64,000 nt of DNA, taken from positions 62,001 to 126,000 of the forward strand of contig JAKAXA010000008.1 in assembly GCA_021816775.1 (NCBI GenBank), in the 5' to 3' direction. The notes beneath the pieces are model-generated. The model was not told where the DNA came from. It searched no databases and saw nothing but the letters and a program-made list of their open reading frames with translations. A program made the translations under genes and the position numbers. The DNA is from Pseudomonadota bacterium (GTDB lineage: Bacteria; Pseudomonadota; Gammaproteobacteria; Steroidobacterales; Steroidobacteraceae). This document shows positions 26,125 through 34,962 of the stretch, piece by piece. The stretch's first letter is position 1; the number at the start of each line of letters is the position of its first letter.

Positions 26125-27930
26125 TCAGTGACTCCAGAGCATCAGGTGCTCGACGATCGGTCCGAGCGCCAGCGCCGGCACGAATGTCAGGGCCCCGACC
26201 AGCAGCACAGTGCCGATGAGCAGCACGACGAACGTCGGGCCGTGCGTCGGCATGGTGCCCGCCGAAACGGGTATGCGCCTCTTGGCGGCGAGCGAGCCGG
26301 CGATGGCGAGCACCGCCACGATCGGCCAGAAGCGCCCGAGCCACATGACGATGGCAAGGGAAGTGTTGTAGAAGGTCGTATCGGCGCTGATGCCGGCGAA
26401 CGCGCTGCCGTTGTTGTTGCCGGCGGAGGTGAACGCGTAGAGGATCTCGGAGAACCCGTGCGCGCCGGGATTGGCGGTGCCGGCCCGGCCGGCCGCGACG
26501 CTCACCGCCACCGCCGTGCCCGTGAGCACGATGAAGGGCATGACGAGGATCGCGATCGCGCTCATCTTCATCTCGAACGCCTCGATCTTCTTGCCGAGGT
26601 ACTCGGGCGTGCGCCCGATCATCAGCCCGGCGATGAACACCCCGATGATGGCGAAGATCAGCATCGAGTACAGGCCCGAGCCCACGCCGCCGAACACGAC
26701 CTCGCCGAGCATCATGTCAAAGAGCGGCACCATCCCGCCGAGCGGCATGTACGAATCGTGCATGGAGTCGACCGCGCCGGTCGACGTCACGGTCGCGACC
26801 GTCGCGAACAGCGTCGAGCCGGCGATGCCGAAGCGCACCTCCTTGCCTTCCATGTTGCCGCCGCTCTGCTCGGAGCTCGGCGTCTGATTCACCCCGAGCG
26901 CGGCGAGCTGCGGATTGCCGCGCTGCTCGCTGTGATTGCACACGGCATAGAGGCCGACGAACATGATCACCATGGCCGCGAGCACCGCCCATCCCTGGCG
27001 CGTGTCGCCCACCATGTAGCCGAACGCGTAGGTGAGCGCGGCCGGGATGAGGGCGATCGCCAGCATCTCGAGCAGATTCGTCAATGCCGTGGGATTCTCG
27101 AACGGATGCGCCGAGTTGGCATTGAAGAAGCCGCCGCCGTTGGTGCCGAGCTCCTTGATCGCCTCCTGCGAGGCCACCGGCCCCATCGGCAGAGTCTGCG
27201 TGCGCGTGGTCACGGTCTGCATCAGAGGCTCGCCGGCGGCATTCGTGAGCGGCTTGCCCGCGGAGTTCAGGGCCGGCTGCTGGTCGGTCACGGGCTGCAG
27301 CAGCGTCGCGCGCCTGTAGGCGCTGAAGTTCTGGATCACCCCCTGGCTGACGAGTACGAGCGCCAGCACGGCGGCGATCGGCAGCAGCACGTAGAGCGTC
27401 ACGCGCGTGAGGTCCACCCAGAAGTTGCCGATGGTCCGCGCGCTGTGGCGCGCAAGCCCGCGGATCAGGGCGATGGCCACCACGATGCCGGTCGCGGCCG
27501 AGAGGAAGTTCTGCACCGCAAGACCCGCCATCTGCGTCAGATAGCTCATGGTGGTCTCGGGCAGGTAGCTCTGCCAGTTGGTGTTGGTGCTGAAGCTCAC
27601 CGCCGTGTTGAACGCCGAGTCGGGCGCGGGCCCGGCGAGGTGCTGCGGATTGAGCGGCAGCCAGTATTGCAGGCGCTGCAGCGCGTAGAGCAGCAGCGCG
27701 CCGAGCGCGTTGCATACGAGGAGCGCGAGCGCATAGCGCTTCCAGCCCATCTGCGCGGCCGGGTCGATGCCGCAGAGCCGGTAGATCAGCGCCTCGAGGC
27801 GCGCCCCCGCGCCGAGGCCTGCGATCGGCTCGCCTTCCATGACGCGCGCCAGGTACAGCCCGAGCGGCTTGACGGCGAGCAGCGTGACCGCGAGGAACAG
27901 GGCGAGCAGCCCCCAGGATTGGGCGGTCAT
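26125..27930 (-). CDS. kdpA: Potassium-transporting ATPase subunit A
   Basis: A 601-residue membrane protein that forms the K+ channel-like subunit of KdpFABC. The four selectivity-filter-like regions include [31 protein letters not shown] and [14 protein letters not shown], with [16 protein letters not shown] for the third repeat. The start at 27930 shares one base with the kdpF stop (TGATG). It is slightly longer than E. coli KdpA because of a loop after the second transmembrane repeat ([20 protein letters not shown]). Similar insertions are common in the family. Confidence 0.98.
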   Translation of the reverse strand: MTAQSWGLLALFLAVTLLAVKPLGLYLARVMEGEPIAGLGAGARLEALIYRLCGIDPAAQMGWKRYALALLVCNALGALLLYALQRLQYWLPLNPQHLAGPAPDSAFNTAVSFSTNTNWQSYLPETTMSYLTQMAGLAVQNFLSAATGIVVAIALIRGLARHSARTIGNFWVDLTRVTLYVLLPIAAVLALVLVSQGVIQNFSAYRRATLLQPVTDQQPALNSAGKPLTNAAGEPLMQTVTTRTQTLPMGPVASQEAIKELGTNGGGFFNANSAHPFENPTALTNLLEMLAIALIPAALTYAFGYMVGDTRQGWAVLAAMVIMFVGLYAVCNHSEQRGNPQLAALGVNQTPSSEQSGGNMEGKEVRFGIAGSTLFATVATVTSTGAVDSMHDSYMPLGGMVPLFDMMLGEVVFGGVGSGLYSMLIFAIIGVFIAGLMIGRTPEYLGKKIEAFEMKMSAIAILVMPFIVLTGTAVAVSVAAGRAGTANPGAHGFSEILYAFTSAGNNNGSAFAGISADTTFYNTSLAIVMWLGRFWPIVAVLAIAGSLAAKRRIPVSAGTMPTHGPTFVVLLIGTVLLVGALTFVPALALGPIVEHLMLWSH

Positions 27931-28019
27931 CAGAATTTCTCCGGCTTGAACAGCGCGTAGAGCAGGTAGACCATCAGGGCGAGCGCCAGCAGGCCGCTGA
28001 GGAGATAGACGGGGGTCAC
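27930..28019 (-). CDS. kdpF: KdpF small membrane subunit
   Basis: A 29-residue peptide starting at GTG: MTPVYLLSGLLALALMVY then LLYALFKPEKF. The single hydrophobic helix and the KPEKF ending are the KdpF signature. It stabilises the KdpABC complex in the membrane. It lies at the expected place, overlapping the kdpA start by one base and overlapping the upstream small frame by GTGA. Confidence 0.9.
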   Translation of the reverse strand: MTPVYLLSGLLALALMVYLLYALFKPEKF

Positions 28020-28111
28020 TCCAGGGCTCCGAGCCGCGCGATCGCCCAGATGATGGCGTGGGTCAGGCCGTAGAGCAGCGCGAGCAGCAGTAGAAATTCC
28101 AGGTCCGCCAT
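28016..28111 (-). CDS. Small hydrophobic peptide upstream of kdpF
   Basis: A 31-residue frame starting at ATG 28111: MADLEFLLLLALLYG then LTHAIIWAIARLGALE. It is preceded by CGGAGG at ideal spacing. Nearly the whole peptide would form one membrane helix. Its stop overlaps the kdpF start in GTGA form, the same coupling used elsewhere in the operon. This arrangement makes it likely to be translated and to be the first gene of the kdp operon. I do not recognise a named family; function unknown, perhaps an accessory KdpF-like subunit or a leader peptide. Confidence 0.7.
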   Translation of the reverse strand: MADLEFLLLLALLYGLTHAIIWAIARLGALE

Positions 28112-28267
28112 CTGAGTGCCTCCGATCCGCCGGGCCCGACAGCCCGCTCAGCCGCGCACGTTAGCGCCGCCGATGTGAGCGTCCGGTGAAAAAAGGCCGC
28201 TTCACTGGTGTCGCCCCGAACACTGACGGACAATGCGCGCTGCGCCCCCGCTGCAGGCATCCGCTGC

Positions 28268-29173
28268 ATGTCCATCGCTTCATACCGCCCTTTCCCGGCG
28301 CTGCGCCCGGGCGACCGCGTCGCAGCCGTTGCGCCGGCCGGCCCGTTCGAGCGGCCCGCGCTCGAGGCGGGGCTCGCGGTGCTTGCCGCGCGCTATTCGG
28401 TGCATTGCGAGCCCGGCATCTTCTCTCGGCACCGCTATCTCGCCGGAGACGATGCGCGCCGCCTGGCCGAGCTCAGCGCCGCCCTGACCGACCCGCAGGT
28501 GAAGGCCGTGTTCTGCGCCCGCGGCGGCTACGGCACGCTGCGGCTGCTCCAGGGGCTCGAGGGCGTCGCGCCGTTGCCCAAGCCCGTCGTCGGTTTTTCG
28601 GACATCACTGCGCTGCATGCCTGGCTGCAGTGCGCCGGGCTCGTCAGCCTCCACGGGCCGGTGCTGACTCAACTCGGCAGACTCGACCGCCGCACTCACG
28701 AGCGGCTGTTCACGCTGCTCGAGGGCGATTCGCCCGCCGCGCCGCTGCACGGCACCGAGACGTACGTGGCGGGTGTTGCGGAAGGTGCGCTGCTCGGCGG
28801 CACGCTGGCCGTGCTCTCGCGGCTGCTCGGGACGCCTTTTCTGCCGCCGCTCGAGGGCGCGGTGCTGCTGCTCGAGGATGTGGGCGAGCGCCCCTACCGG
28901 CTCGATCGGATGTGGACGCATCTGGCGCTCGCCGGGGTGTTCCGCCGGATCCGGGGCATCGTGCTCGGCTCGTTCACCGGCTGCGAGGAGCGCGACGCCG
29001 CTTACGGCAGCGCTGAGGTGCTGCGGGACCTCGCGACCGCGACCGGCCTGCCCTGCGCGGCGGGCTTTCCGGTGGGCCACGGCGAGCGCAACGAGCCGGT
29101 GCCCCTCGGCACGCGCGTGCGGCTGGATGCCGCGGCGCAGACGCTGACTTTCCTCGAGAGCGCGGCCCGATAA
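28268..29173 (+). CDS. LD-carboxypeptidase (peptidase S66, LdcA/MccF family)
   Basis: A 301-residue enzyme in the family that removes the terminal D-alanine from tetrapeptides of murein during recycling, or cleaves microcin C-like compounds. LRPGDRVAAVAPAG opens the N-terminal domain. The proposed catalytic triad is complete: Ser111 in VGFSDITALH, Glu203 in LLLEDVGERPYRLDRM and His271 in FPVGHGERNEPVPLG. No signal peptide is seen, in line with a cytoplasmic recycling role. A GTG at 28208 would add 20 residues; the ATG is preferred because families begin close to LRPGD. It is divergent from the kdp operon. Confidence 0.9.
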   Translation: MSIASYRPFPALRPGDRVAAVAPAGPFERPALEAGLAVLAARYSVHCEPGIFSRHRYLAGDDARRLAELSAALTDPQVKAVFCARGGYGTLRLLQGLEGVAPLPKPVVGFSDITALHAWLQCAGLVSLHGPVLTQLGRLDRRTHERLFTLLEGDSPAAPLHGTETYVAGVAEGALLGGTLAVLSRLLGTPFLPPLEGAVLLLEDVGERPYRLDRMWTHLALAGVFRRIRGIVLGSFTGCEERDAAYGSAEVLRDLATATGLPCAAGFPVGHGERNEPVPLGTRVRLDAAAQTLTFLESAAR

Positions 29174-29249
29174 TCCCCGCCGGTCCCTATCGCAATCGCC
29201 CCGATTGCTGCACGATACGCGCCCGACCCAGCGCGCCCGAGCCCGACCT

Positions 29250-29885
29250 ATGCCCTCGCTTGCCGATATCGAACGGATCCTGAGACTCTCCCCGGTGATG
29301 CCGGTCGTGGTCATCGAGGAGCCGGCGATTGCGCCGGACCTGGCCCGGGCGCTGCTGCGCGGCGGACTGCGCACCATCGAGGTCACCCTGCGGACCGCGC
29401 GGGCGCTGAGCGCCATCGAAGCGATCGCGCACGATGTCCCGGACATTGCCGTCGGCGCCGGCACGGTGCTGTCGGTCGAGGATCTGCGCGCCGTGGCCAA
29501 TGCGGGGGCCACGTTCGCCATCTCCCCCGGGGCGACCCCGGCGCTGCTCGAGGCGGGTGTGCACGCGCCCATCCCCTATCTGCCGGCCATCGCGAGCGCC
29601 TCCGAGCTCATGCAGGGCCTGGCCCGCGGCTACCATTGCTTCAAGGTCTTTCCCGCCGCACCCGCCGGCGGCACCGCGCTGCTCAAGGCGTTCGCCGGGC
29701 CGTTCCCGCAGGCCCGCTTCTGTCCCACCGGCGGGATCACCCAGGAGACGGTCGGCTCGTACCTGGCTCTGCCCAATGTGCTGTGCGCGGGCGGCTCCTG
29801 GTTCTCGCCGGCGGAGGCGCTGGCGGCGCGCGACTGGCGGCGGATCGAGACCCTGGCGGCGCAGGCGGCGGCATCGAGAACCTGA
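29250..29885 (+). CDS. eda: 2-keto-3-deoxy-6-phosphogluconate aldolase
   Basis: A 211-residue class I aldolase. Active-site parts are GLRTIEVTLRT with Glu44, VGAGTVLSVEDL, FAISPGATPALLEA, and the Schiff-base lysine Lys132 in HCFKVFPA; CPTGGIT closes the phosphate site. It splits KDPG into pyruvate and glyceraldehyde-3-phosphate in the Entner-Doudoroff pathway and may also act on 4-hydroxy-2-oxoglutarate. No edd or glucose-6-phosphate dehydrogenase gene is in the window, so the rest of the pathway must be elsewhere. The ATG at 29250 fits the family start. Confidence 0.94.
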   Translation: MPSLADIERILRLSPVMPVVVIEEPAIAPDLARALLRGGLRTIEVTLRTARALSAIEAIAHDVPDIAVGAGTVLSVEDLRAVANAGATFAISPGATPALLEAGVHAPIPYLPAIASASELMQGLARGYHCFKVFPAAPAGGTALLKAFAGPFPQARFCPTGGITQETVGSYLALPNVLCAGGSWFSPAEALAARDWRRIETLAAQAAASRT

Positions 29886-29929
29886 GGGCGGCGGGGACGG
29901 TCGAATCCCCAGCCCCAGGGTCCGCCTCT

Positions 29930-30679
29930 ATGCCCATCCACCCCTCCCGTGTGCTGTGCCTGTGCGCGGCAGCGATCGCCACAAGCTTGAGCGGATGCGG
30001 GACAGTTCAGCTGAAGGCCGTCCCGCCGCGCAACCCGCCGCAGCTCGCCGGCAACTGGACGCTCGATCCGGCGAACAGCGAGCACGTCGATGCCGCCGTG
30101 AACAGCCTGGAGGCACAGCTGCGCGCACTCGTGGCACGGGCTCGCCAGGCGGCCGGCCGGGCCGCGCAGCAGCCCCCCGAGCCCCAGCGCCGCAAGCGGC
30201 AGCGGCCGGCGCAGGACGGTGGCCAGAACCTGCCCCCCCCGCCGGCCGGCGCCGGCGAAGCGAATGCGGTGCAGGAGCCGAGTGTCGAAGTGAGCGCACC
30301 GCTGCTCGGTGCAGCCTGGGTGCGCGAATTCATCGGGCACGTGCCGGTGGGCGATTACCTCGGCATCGGCATGACGCCCGGCCGGGTCACGGTGCGCACC
30401 GCCGCCGGCGCGCAGCAGTGCAGTCTCGGCGTGCCCACCGCCATGACCTTCGGCAAGAGCCCCGCGAACGAGACCTGCGGCTGGGACGGACAGGCCTTCC
30501 TCATCGAGATCCTGCCGCTGATCGGCCCGCGGCTCACGGAGCGCTTCGCGCTCGCGCCGGACGGGGAGCTCGCGATGACGCTGCACCTGAGCGGCCACGG
30601 CATCGACGTACGCCTGATTCGCCGATACCGGCGCAACCCGCACGCCGCCCCGCCGGTCCTGCTGCCGACCAGCGATTGA
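29930..30679 (+). CDS. Hypothetical lipoprotein
   Basis: A 249-residue protein starting MPIHPSRVLCLC, with a hydrophobic signal and lipobox LSGC, so it is probably anchored to the inner or outer membrane. After the lipid-attached cysteine comes QLAGNWTLDPANSEHVDAAV, which resembles small lipocalin-like openings. Next are an Ala/Arg-rich helix and a Pro/Gln/Arg-rich low-complexity stretch, then a beta-rich C-terminal half with two cysteines (QQCSLGVP and NETCGWDG) that could form a disulfide. It lies 44 bases after eda. I do not recognise the family and propose no function. Confidence 0.75.
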   Translation: MPIHPSRVLCLCAAAIATSLSGCGTVQLKAVPPRNPPQLAGNWTLDPANSEHVDAAVNSLEAQLRALVARARQAAGRAAQQPPEPQRRKRQRPAQDGGQNLPPPPAGAGEANAVQEPSVEVSAPLLGAAWVREFIGHVPVGDYLGIGMTPGRVTVRTAAGAQQCSLGVPTAMTFGKSPANETCGWDGQAFLIEILPLIGPRLTERFALAPDGELAMTLHLSGHGIDVRLIRRYRRNPHAAPPVLLPTSD

Positions 30680-30694
30680 GCGCTAGGCGAGCGC
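30680..30694. terminator. Short hairpin at a convergent junction
   Basis: GCGCT (30680-30684) pairs with AGCGC (30690-30694) around a 5-base loop, exactly where the lipoprotein gene and the rhomboid gene converge. The stem is short and has no T-run, so it is only a weak terminator candidate. Confidence 0.25.
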
Positions 30695-31615
30695 CCGGGC
30701 CCAGGCGAGGGTCATGATGAGCATCGCCGCGAGTCCGGGCAACCACTGCGGCACGCGCTCGAGCCGCCGATCGACGAACGGCCAGGCCGCGCCCCAGCCC
30801 AGGAGGACCCCGAAGCTGAAGCCCAGCACGTGCGCCATGGTGTCGGTGTGCCGACCGCCCGACCCGAGCCAGCCGAGCAGCATCACGCCCGCGCCGAGTG
30901 GAATCCACTCACGCAGCCAGCTCTGACGCGTGCCGCGGTGCGTCCACCACGTGTGCGCGGCCATCATCCCGAGTGCGGTGAACACCGCGGTCGAGGCGCC
31001 CGCTGAGCGATACCCCGGCGGGCCGATCAGCCCCTCGAACAGGTTGGCGAGTCCGCCGCCGAGCACGATCAGCACCCAGGCGGTGCCGGCGCCGAACTGA
31101 CGGCCGGCGAGATAACCGAACCACAGCCCGACGAGCAGGTTCCCAGCGAGGTGCGGCCCGCTGAGGTGCAGCGTCAGCGACGTCCATGCCCGCCACCACT
31201 GGCCGGCGCGGACGGCCGCTCCGGACATCTCGCCGCGGTTGAAGGCATCGAGGCGAACCCATCCGTTGGACAGCGCGTAGGCAACGCCCAGCAGCCACGC
31301 GGCGTAGCCAACGCAGCCGACCCATGCGTGCGGAAACAGCCGTGGCGCGAGGGGCTGCGGCTCGGTCCGCCGCAGCGGATTTTCGCGATCGTACTGATCA
31401 AGGTGCGCGGCCGCCTGCGCGGCGTCGCGCGTGGCGACCTGCAGCAGGAACCGCCCCTGGAACGGCACGACCTGACTCGGTATGCCCACCGCGGCGAGCA
31501 CGAACGCCCGCTCGTCGCACACGCGGCGACGCCGGGAGCGATAGACCTCGACGTCCGGCTCGCCCAAGCCCTCCATCGCGGCAGGTGCCCGCGCACCCGC
31601 GTCATGCTCAGCCAT
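30683..31615 (-). CDS. Rhomboid-family intramembrane serine protease
   Basis: A 310-residue protein from the ATG at 31615; a start at 31573 is also possible. The C-terminal 215 residues form the rhomboid core: SLTLHLSGPHLAGNL (His150, His155, Asn159), the nucleophile Ser208 in SAGASTAVFTALG, and the catalytic His262 in MAHVLGFSFG. About six membrane helices are visible. The soluble N-terminus (about residues 20-65, VYRSRRRRVCDERAFVLAAVGIPSQVV) looks like a DUF2007-type small domain. Rhomboids cut single-pass membrane proteins within the bilayer; the substrate is unknown. The upstream gap is shared with divergent hemN. Confidence 0.88.
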   Translation of the reverse strand: MAEHDAGARAPAAMEGLGEPDVEVYRSRRRRVCDERAFVLAAVGIPSQVVPFQGRFLLQVATRDAAQAAAHLDQYDRENPLRRTEPQPLAPRLFPHAWVGCVGYAAWLLGVAYALSNGWVRLDAFNRGEMSGAAVRAGQWWRAWTSLTLHLSGPHLAGNLLVGLWFGYLAGRQFGAGTAWVLIVLGGGLANLFEGLIGPPGYRSAGASTAVFTALGMMAAHTWWTHRGTRQSWLREWIPLGAGVMLLGWLGSGGRHTDTMAHVLGFSFGVLLGWGAAWPFVDRRLERVPQWLPGLAAMLIMTLAWARALA

Positions 31616-31793
31616 CGGCCAATGATCGCACAACCGTCCGCCGCCGCACGCGGCGCGCTGCGCAAGCCCGGGCGGCCCCGCACCACAGGCGGCAACCGTA
31701 AGCCTGGCCGCGGCGCACTTATACGTATGGCTGTCGGCGGGCGCTTGCTTCATCATGTTTTGGGCTGCGCCCGGCGGCCGACGGACGGATGGC

Positions 31794-33188
31794 ATGACGA
31801 GCCCACTGACTTTCGACCCCGAACTGCTGCGCCGCTACGACCGCCCCGGGCCGCGCTACACCTCCTACCCGACCGCCCCGCAGTTCACCGCCTCGTTCGG
31901 CGCGGCGCAGCTGCGCGAGTATCTGCGCCGCAGCAATGCCGGCGGGCGCGCGCTGTCGATCTACGCGCACATGCCGTTCTGCGTCAGCCCCTGCTTTTAT
32001 TGCGGCTGCAACCGTGTGATCACGCGCGATGCGGCGCGCGGGGAGCGCTATCTCGAGCGGCTGCTCAGCGAGGTCGCTGCAGTGGCGCCGCTCATCGACC
32101 GCCAGCGCGAGGTGCTGCAAGTGCACCTCGGCGGCGGCACCCCCAACTTCTTCCGTCCGGCCCAGATCGGTGCGCTGCTCGAGGCGCTGCGGCGGCAGTT
32201 CCACCTGAGCGCCCGGCCCGAGCGGGATTTCTCCATCGAGCTCGATCCGCGCACCGTGCGCCCCGCGGACATCGCCGAGCTCGCAGCGCTCGGCTTCAAC
32301 CGCGCCAGCCTCGGCGTGCAGGATTTCGATCCGCAGGTGCAGCGGGCCGTCAACCGCATGCAGAGCGTGGAGGAGACCCTGGCGGTGATCGAAGCGTGCC
32401 GCGCGAGCGGCTTGCGCTCGGTCAACGTCGATCTGATCTACGGTCTGCCGCTGCAGACGCTCGAGGGCTTCGCGCACACCCTGCACACGGTGATCGCGGC
32501 GCGGCCGGACCGTCTGGCGGTGTACGGCTATGCGCATCTGCCCGAGCTGTTCAAACCGCAGCGCCAGCTCGACACGACGTTCCTGCCGCATCCGGCCACC
32601 CGCATCGCGCTGCTGCGCCTGGCGATCGAGTCGCTGACCGCCGCCGGCTATCAGTACATCGGCATGGACCACTTCGCCCTGCCGGAGGACGACCTGGCGC
32701 GGGCGCGCGCCGCCGGCGGGCTGCAGCGCAACTTCATGGGCTACACCACCCACGCCGATTGCGACCTGCTCGGGCTCGGGGTGAGCGCCATCAGTCACAT
32801 CGGCGCGAGCTTCAGCCAGAACCACCGCGACCTGCCCGGCTGGGAGGCGGCCATCGACTCAGGAGAGCTGCCGCTGTGGCGGGGCCTGGCGCTCGATGCC
32901 GATGACGTGCTGCGCGCGGATGTCATCCAGCGGATGATGTGTCAGGGGCAGATCGACATCACCGCGATCGAGTCGCGTCACGGCGTCGACTTCGAATCCT
33001 ACTTTGCCGATGCGCTTGGCGAGCTGCGCGCACTCGCGGACGACGGGCTGGTCGAGATCGGCCGCACGGCAATCCGGGCCACCGCGCGCGGCCAGCTGCT
33101 GCTGCGGCTGATCGCGATGTGCTTCGACCGCTATCTGCGCGCTGCCCCATCTCCCGCCGCAGCGCCGCGCTATTCCAAGGTCGTCTGA
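31794..33188 (+). CDS. hemN: Oxygen-independent coproporphyrinogen III oxidase
   Basis: A 464-residue radical SAM enzyme that converts coproporphyrinogen III to protoporphyrinogen IX without oxygen. The 4Fe-4S motif is Cys63-x3-Cys67-x2-Cys70 within YAHMPFCVSPCFYCGC, with the extra cysteine at 72 typical of true HemN. VHLGGGTPNFF, ELDPRTVRP, ASLGVQDFDPQVQ and VNVDLIYGLPLQT follow, and the C-terminal HemN domain (QRNFMGYTTHADCDLLGLGVSAIS) is present. This separates it from HemW, which lacks that domain. No clear Fnr/Anr site was found upstream, although oxygen control would be expected. Confidence 0.97.
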   Translation: MTSPLTFDPELLRRYDRPGPRYTSYPTAPQFTASFGAAQLREYLRRSNAGGRALSIYAHMPFCVSPCFYCGCNRVITRDAARGERYLERLLSEVAAVAPLIDRQREVLQVHLGGGTPNFFRPAQIGALLEALRRQFHLSARPERDFSIELDPRTVRPADIAELAALGFNRASLGVQDFDPQVQRAVNRMQSVEETLAVIEACRASGLRSVNVDLIYGLPLQTLEGFAHTLHTVIAARPDRLAVYGYAHLPELFKPQRQLDTTFLPHPATRIALLRLAIESLTAAGYQYIGMDHFALPEDDLARARAAGGLQRNFMGYTTHADCDLLGLGVSAISHIGASFSQNHRDLPGWEAAIDSGELPLWRGLALDADDVLRADVIQRMMCQGQIDITAIESRHGVDFESYFADALGELRALADDGLVEIGRTAIRATARGQLLLRLIAMCFDRYLRAAPSPAAAPRYSKVV

Positions 33189-33339
33189 CCCGGGGCCGAT
33201 GGCGCGCCGGAGGATGCGAGTCGGCGCGCTGCGAAGCGCGAGCGGCGGCGCCCACCCAACTCGCGCCGCGCGCTGATTGACAGCGTTGAGTGTTCATCGT
33301 CCGCGGCGCGATCGGTCCGTCGCCGCCGAGTGCGCTCTG

Positions 33340-33354
33340 CGCTGCATTGCAGCG
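33340..33354. terminator. Hairpin between convergent hemN and AGE genes
   Basis: CGCTGC (33340-33345) and GCAGCG (33349-33354) form a perfect 6-base stem with a 3-base loop inside the 182-base convergent gap. No T-run follows on either strand. Nothing else of note was seen in 33189-33370. Confidence 0.3.
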
Positions 33355-33370
33355 GTGCGCGAGGCGCTGT

Positions 33371-34513
33371 TCAGTAGCCCCCGAGCGCCTCGCCGAGCGT
33401 GCCGATCGCACCGACGAGGTGATAGAAGCTGCTCGCCGGAGAGGGCTCGGAAACGAACGTGCCGTCGGGCCTGCGCCGGTCGAACCACAACCCCGGCGTG
33501 ACGGCAAGGTAGGCGCGCAGCGCCTCGGCCGCCTCCGCCACGCTCGACCATGCGTCTGAGTCCGCGCCCGAGGCGGCCAGCCGCGCCAGCGTCTTGATCC
33601 GCTCGGTCTGCGGCCAGAGGCGTGCCTCGGGATCCTGGACCGTCAGATTCTCGGCGAGCGCGTTCACTGCGAAACCGTCCCGCAGGCCGTGAGCTTCCCC
33701 GATCTGCACCAGCCGCAGCGCCGCTTCGCGCAGCGGCGGGGAAGCGGCATCGAAGCGCAGCAACAGCCCGGCCCACTCGAACTGATGTCCGGGCTCAATG
33801 AGACCGGTGCGCCGCGGCGCCCCCGCGCCCCGGGACTCGTACCGCTCACGCAGCGCACCGCTCGCCGGATCGATCCAGCGCTCGAGCGCGAGCCGGGCGA
33901 GCCCCTCGGCGAGGCGCCGCCAGCGCGGCGCGCCGTCCACCTCGAGCCAGGCGAGCGCCGCCTCGAGCAGATGCATGTGCGGGTTGGCGAGCAGCGCCGC
34001 GTCCGCCGCGCACTCGGTGTTGGCCCGAAACCCATCGCCGCCGCCGAGGCGCTGCGCGATGCAATCGAGGAGCTCGGCGGCGCGCGCCGGGCAACCGGCC
34101 GCCGGTCCCAACAGGCGGTGCGCCTCGGCGAGCGCAAGCAGCGCGAACGCCTGGTCGTAGAGCAGCGCCCGCTCCTCACGCACCGCGCCATCGGGCCCGA
34201 GCAGCGCGCGAAACAGCCCGTCGGCGCGGCGATAGCGCGCATACACGTGATCGAGCCCGCCGGTGACGAGCGGGCGCGGGTCGCCGCTCCAGCCCAGAGG
34301 CGCGGCGCGCGCGAAGCTGTAGATCTGGCGCAGCTGCACCCGGGCGCGGCGCTCATCGGTCAGGACGGGACCGGCCGGCGCGAGTCGCTCGTGAAACCCT
34401 CCGCCGGTGTGATCCCAACCCACCGCCGCCCACAGGGGGTAGGCGTCCTGCAGCAGCCAGCGGCGCAGCGCTTGGTACGCCCTGCGGGCAGCTGCATGCG
34501 ACTCGGCGCTCAT
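33371..34513 (-). CDS. AGE family epimerase/isomerase
   Basis: A 380-residue (alpha/alpha)6-barrel sugar isomerase of the N-acylglucosamine 2-epimerase family. Seen are LWAAVGWDHTGGGFHERL, RVQLRQIYSFARAA, NPHMHLLEAALAWLE, EPGHQFEWAGLLLRF and LWPQTERIKTLARLA, which supply the conserved His and Arg residues. Family members include GlcNAc 2-epimerase, mannose isomerase, cellobiose 2-epimerase and mannose-6-phosphate-isomerase-like enzymes; the exact substrate is not clear. No signal peptide. The ATG at 34513 is chosen because the sequence before it, though open, is not family-like. No operon partner is on its strand within 400 bases. Confidence 0.88.
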   Translation of the reverse strand: MSAESHAAARRAYQALRRWLLQDAYPLWAAVGWDHTGGGFHERLAPAGPVLTDERRARVQLRQIYSFARAAPLGWSGDPRPLVTGGLDHVYARYRRADGLFRALLGPDGAVREERALLYDQAFALLALAEAHRLLGPAAGCPARAAELLDCIAQRLGGGDGFRANTECAADAALLANPHMHLLEAALAWLEVDGAPRWRRLAEGLARLALERWIDPASGALRERYESRGAGAPRRTGLIEPGHQFEWAGLLLRFDAASPPLREAALRLVQIGEAHGLRDGFAVNALAENLTVQDPEARLWPQTERIKTLARLAASGADSDAWSSVAEAAEALRAYLAVTPGLWFDRRRPDGTFVSEPSPASSFYHLVGAIGTLGEALGGY

Positions 34514-34962
34514 GCGCCCGCGCGATCGGGCGCCGGCTGAGCGTCCGGCGTGCGGCGGAAGATGGATGAGGACACGACTGCCTCCGCGCCATGTAGCCAG
34601 CGCGGGTCCGACGCGCCGGTAGCCGCGAGGATATCGAGCAGGGTGCGGCGCTTCAACAACCCCGACGGTGCTGGAGAAAAGCCGGCGCCGCGGCACCGGC
34701 AGGCGAGCCCTGCGCGCCCGTGAGTGCCCCGAGGCGATGGCACCGCCGGTATGCGAGTCGATACGGATGTCGGCGAGTGCGAGGGCGAGCCGGCCCGCGG
34801 TGCGCACCGCGAGCGGCCGCGCGCCGCACCGCCCCGTCCCGATTTCAGCCCTGTCCTGGTGAATCGGCCCCTGCCCCATCGCTGCCCGCATGCCCACATT
34901 ACCGGGCACGACAGCGCCGTTAATCCGGCTTGGGCCGGACGGGGCTGCAGTCCGCCTCGGGG
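34514..34962. other. Intergenic region between AGE and MATE genes
   Basis: This stretch of 449 bases is open in several frames because of high GC content, but none of the predicted peptides has a recognisable motif, signal peptide or good ribosome site. It may hold the terminator of the MATE gene and the promoter of the AGE gene, both read leftward. I see no repeat or RNA gene in it. Confidence 0.45.

Noticed and set aside
23334-26219. Open frame of about 960 codons on the plus strand across kdpD, kdpC and kdpB
   Set aside because: His/Arg/Asp-rich antisense product with no domain; the kdp genes explain the region fully.
30160-30270. Low-complexity Pro/Arg/Gly-rich DNA inside the lipoprotein gene
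   Set aside because: It could look like a repeat or frameshift, but the frame stays open and resumes an ordered beta-rich domain, so it is read as a flexible linker.
31616-31793. Possible Fnr/Anr site before hemN
   Set aside because: The divergent gap was scanned for TTGAT-N4-ATCAA-like sequence and no good match was found, so no site is called.
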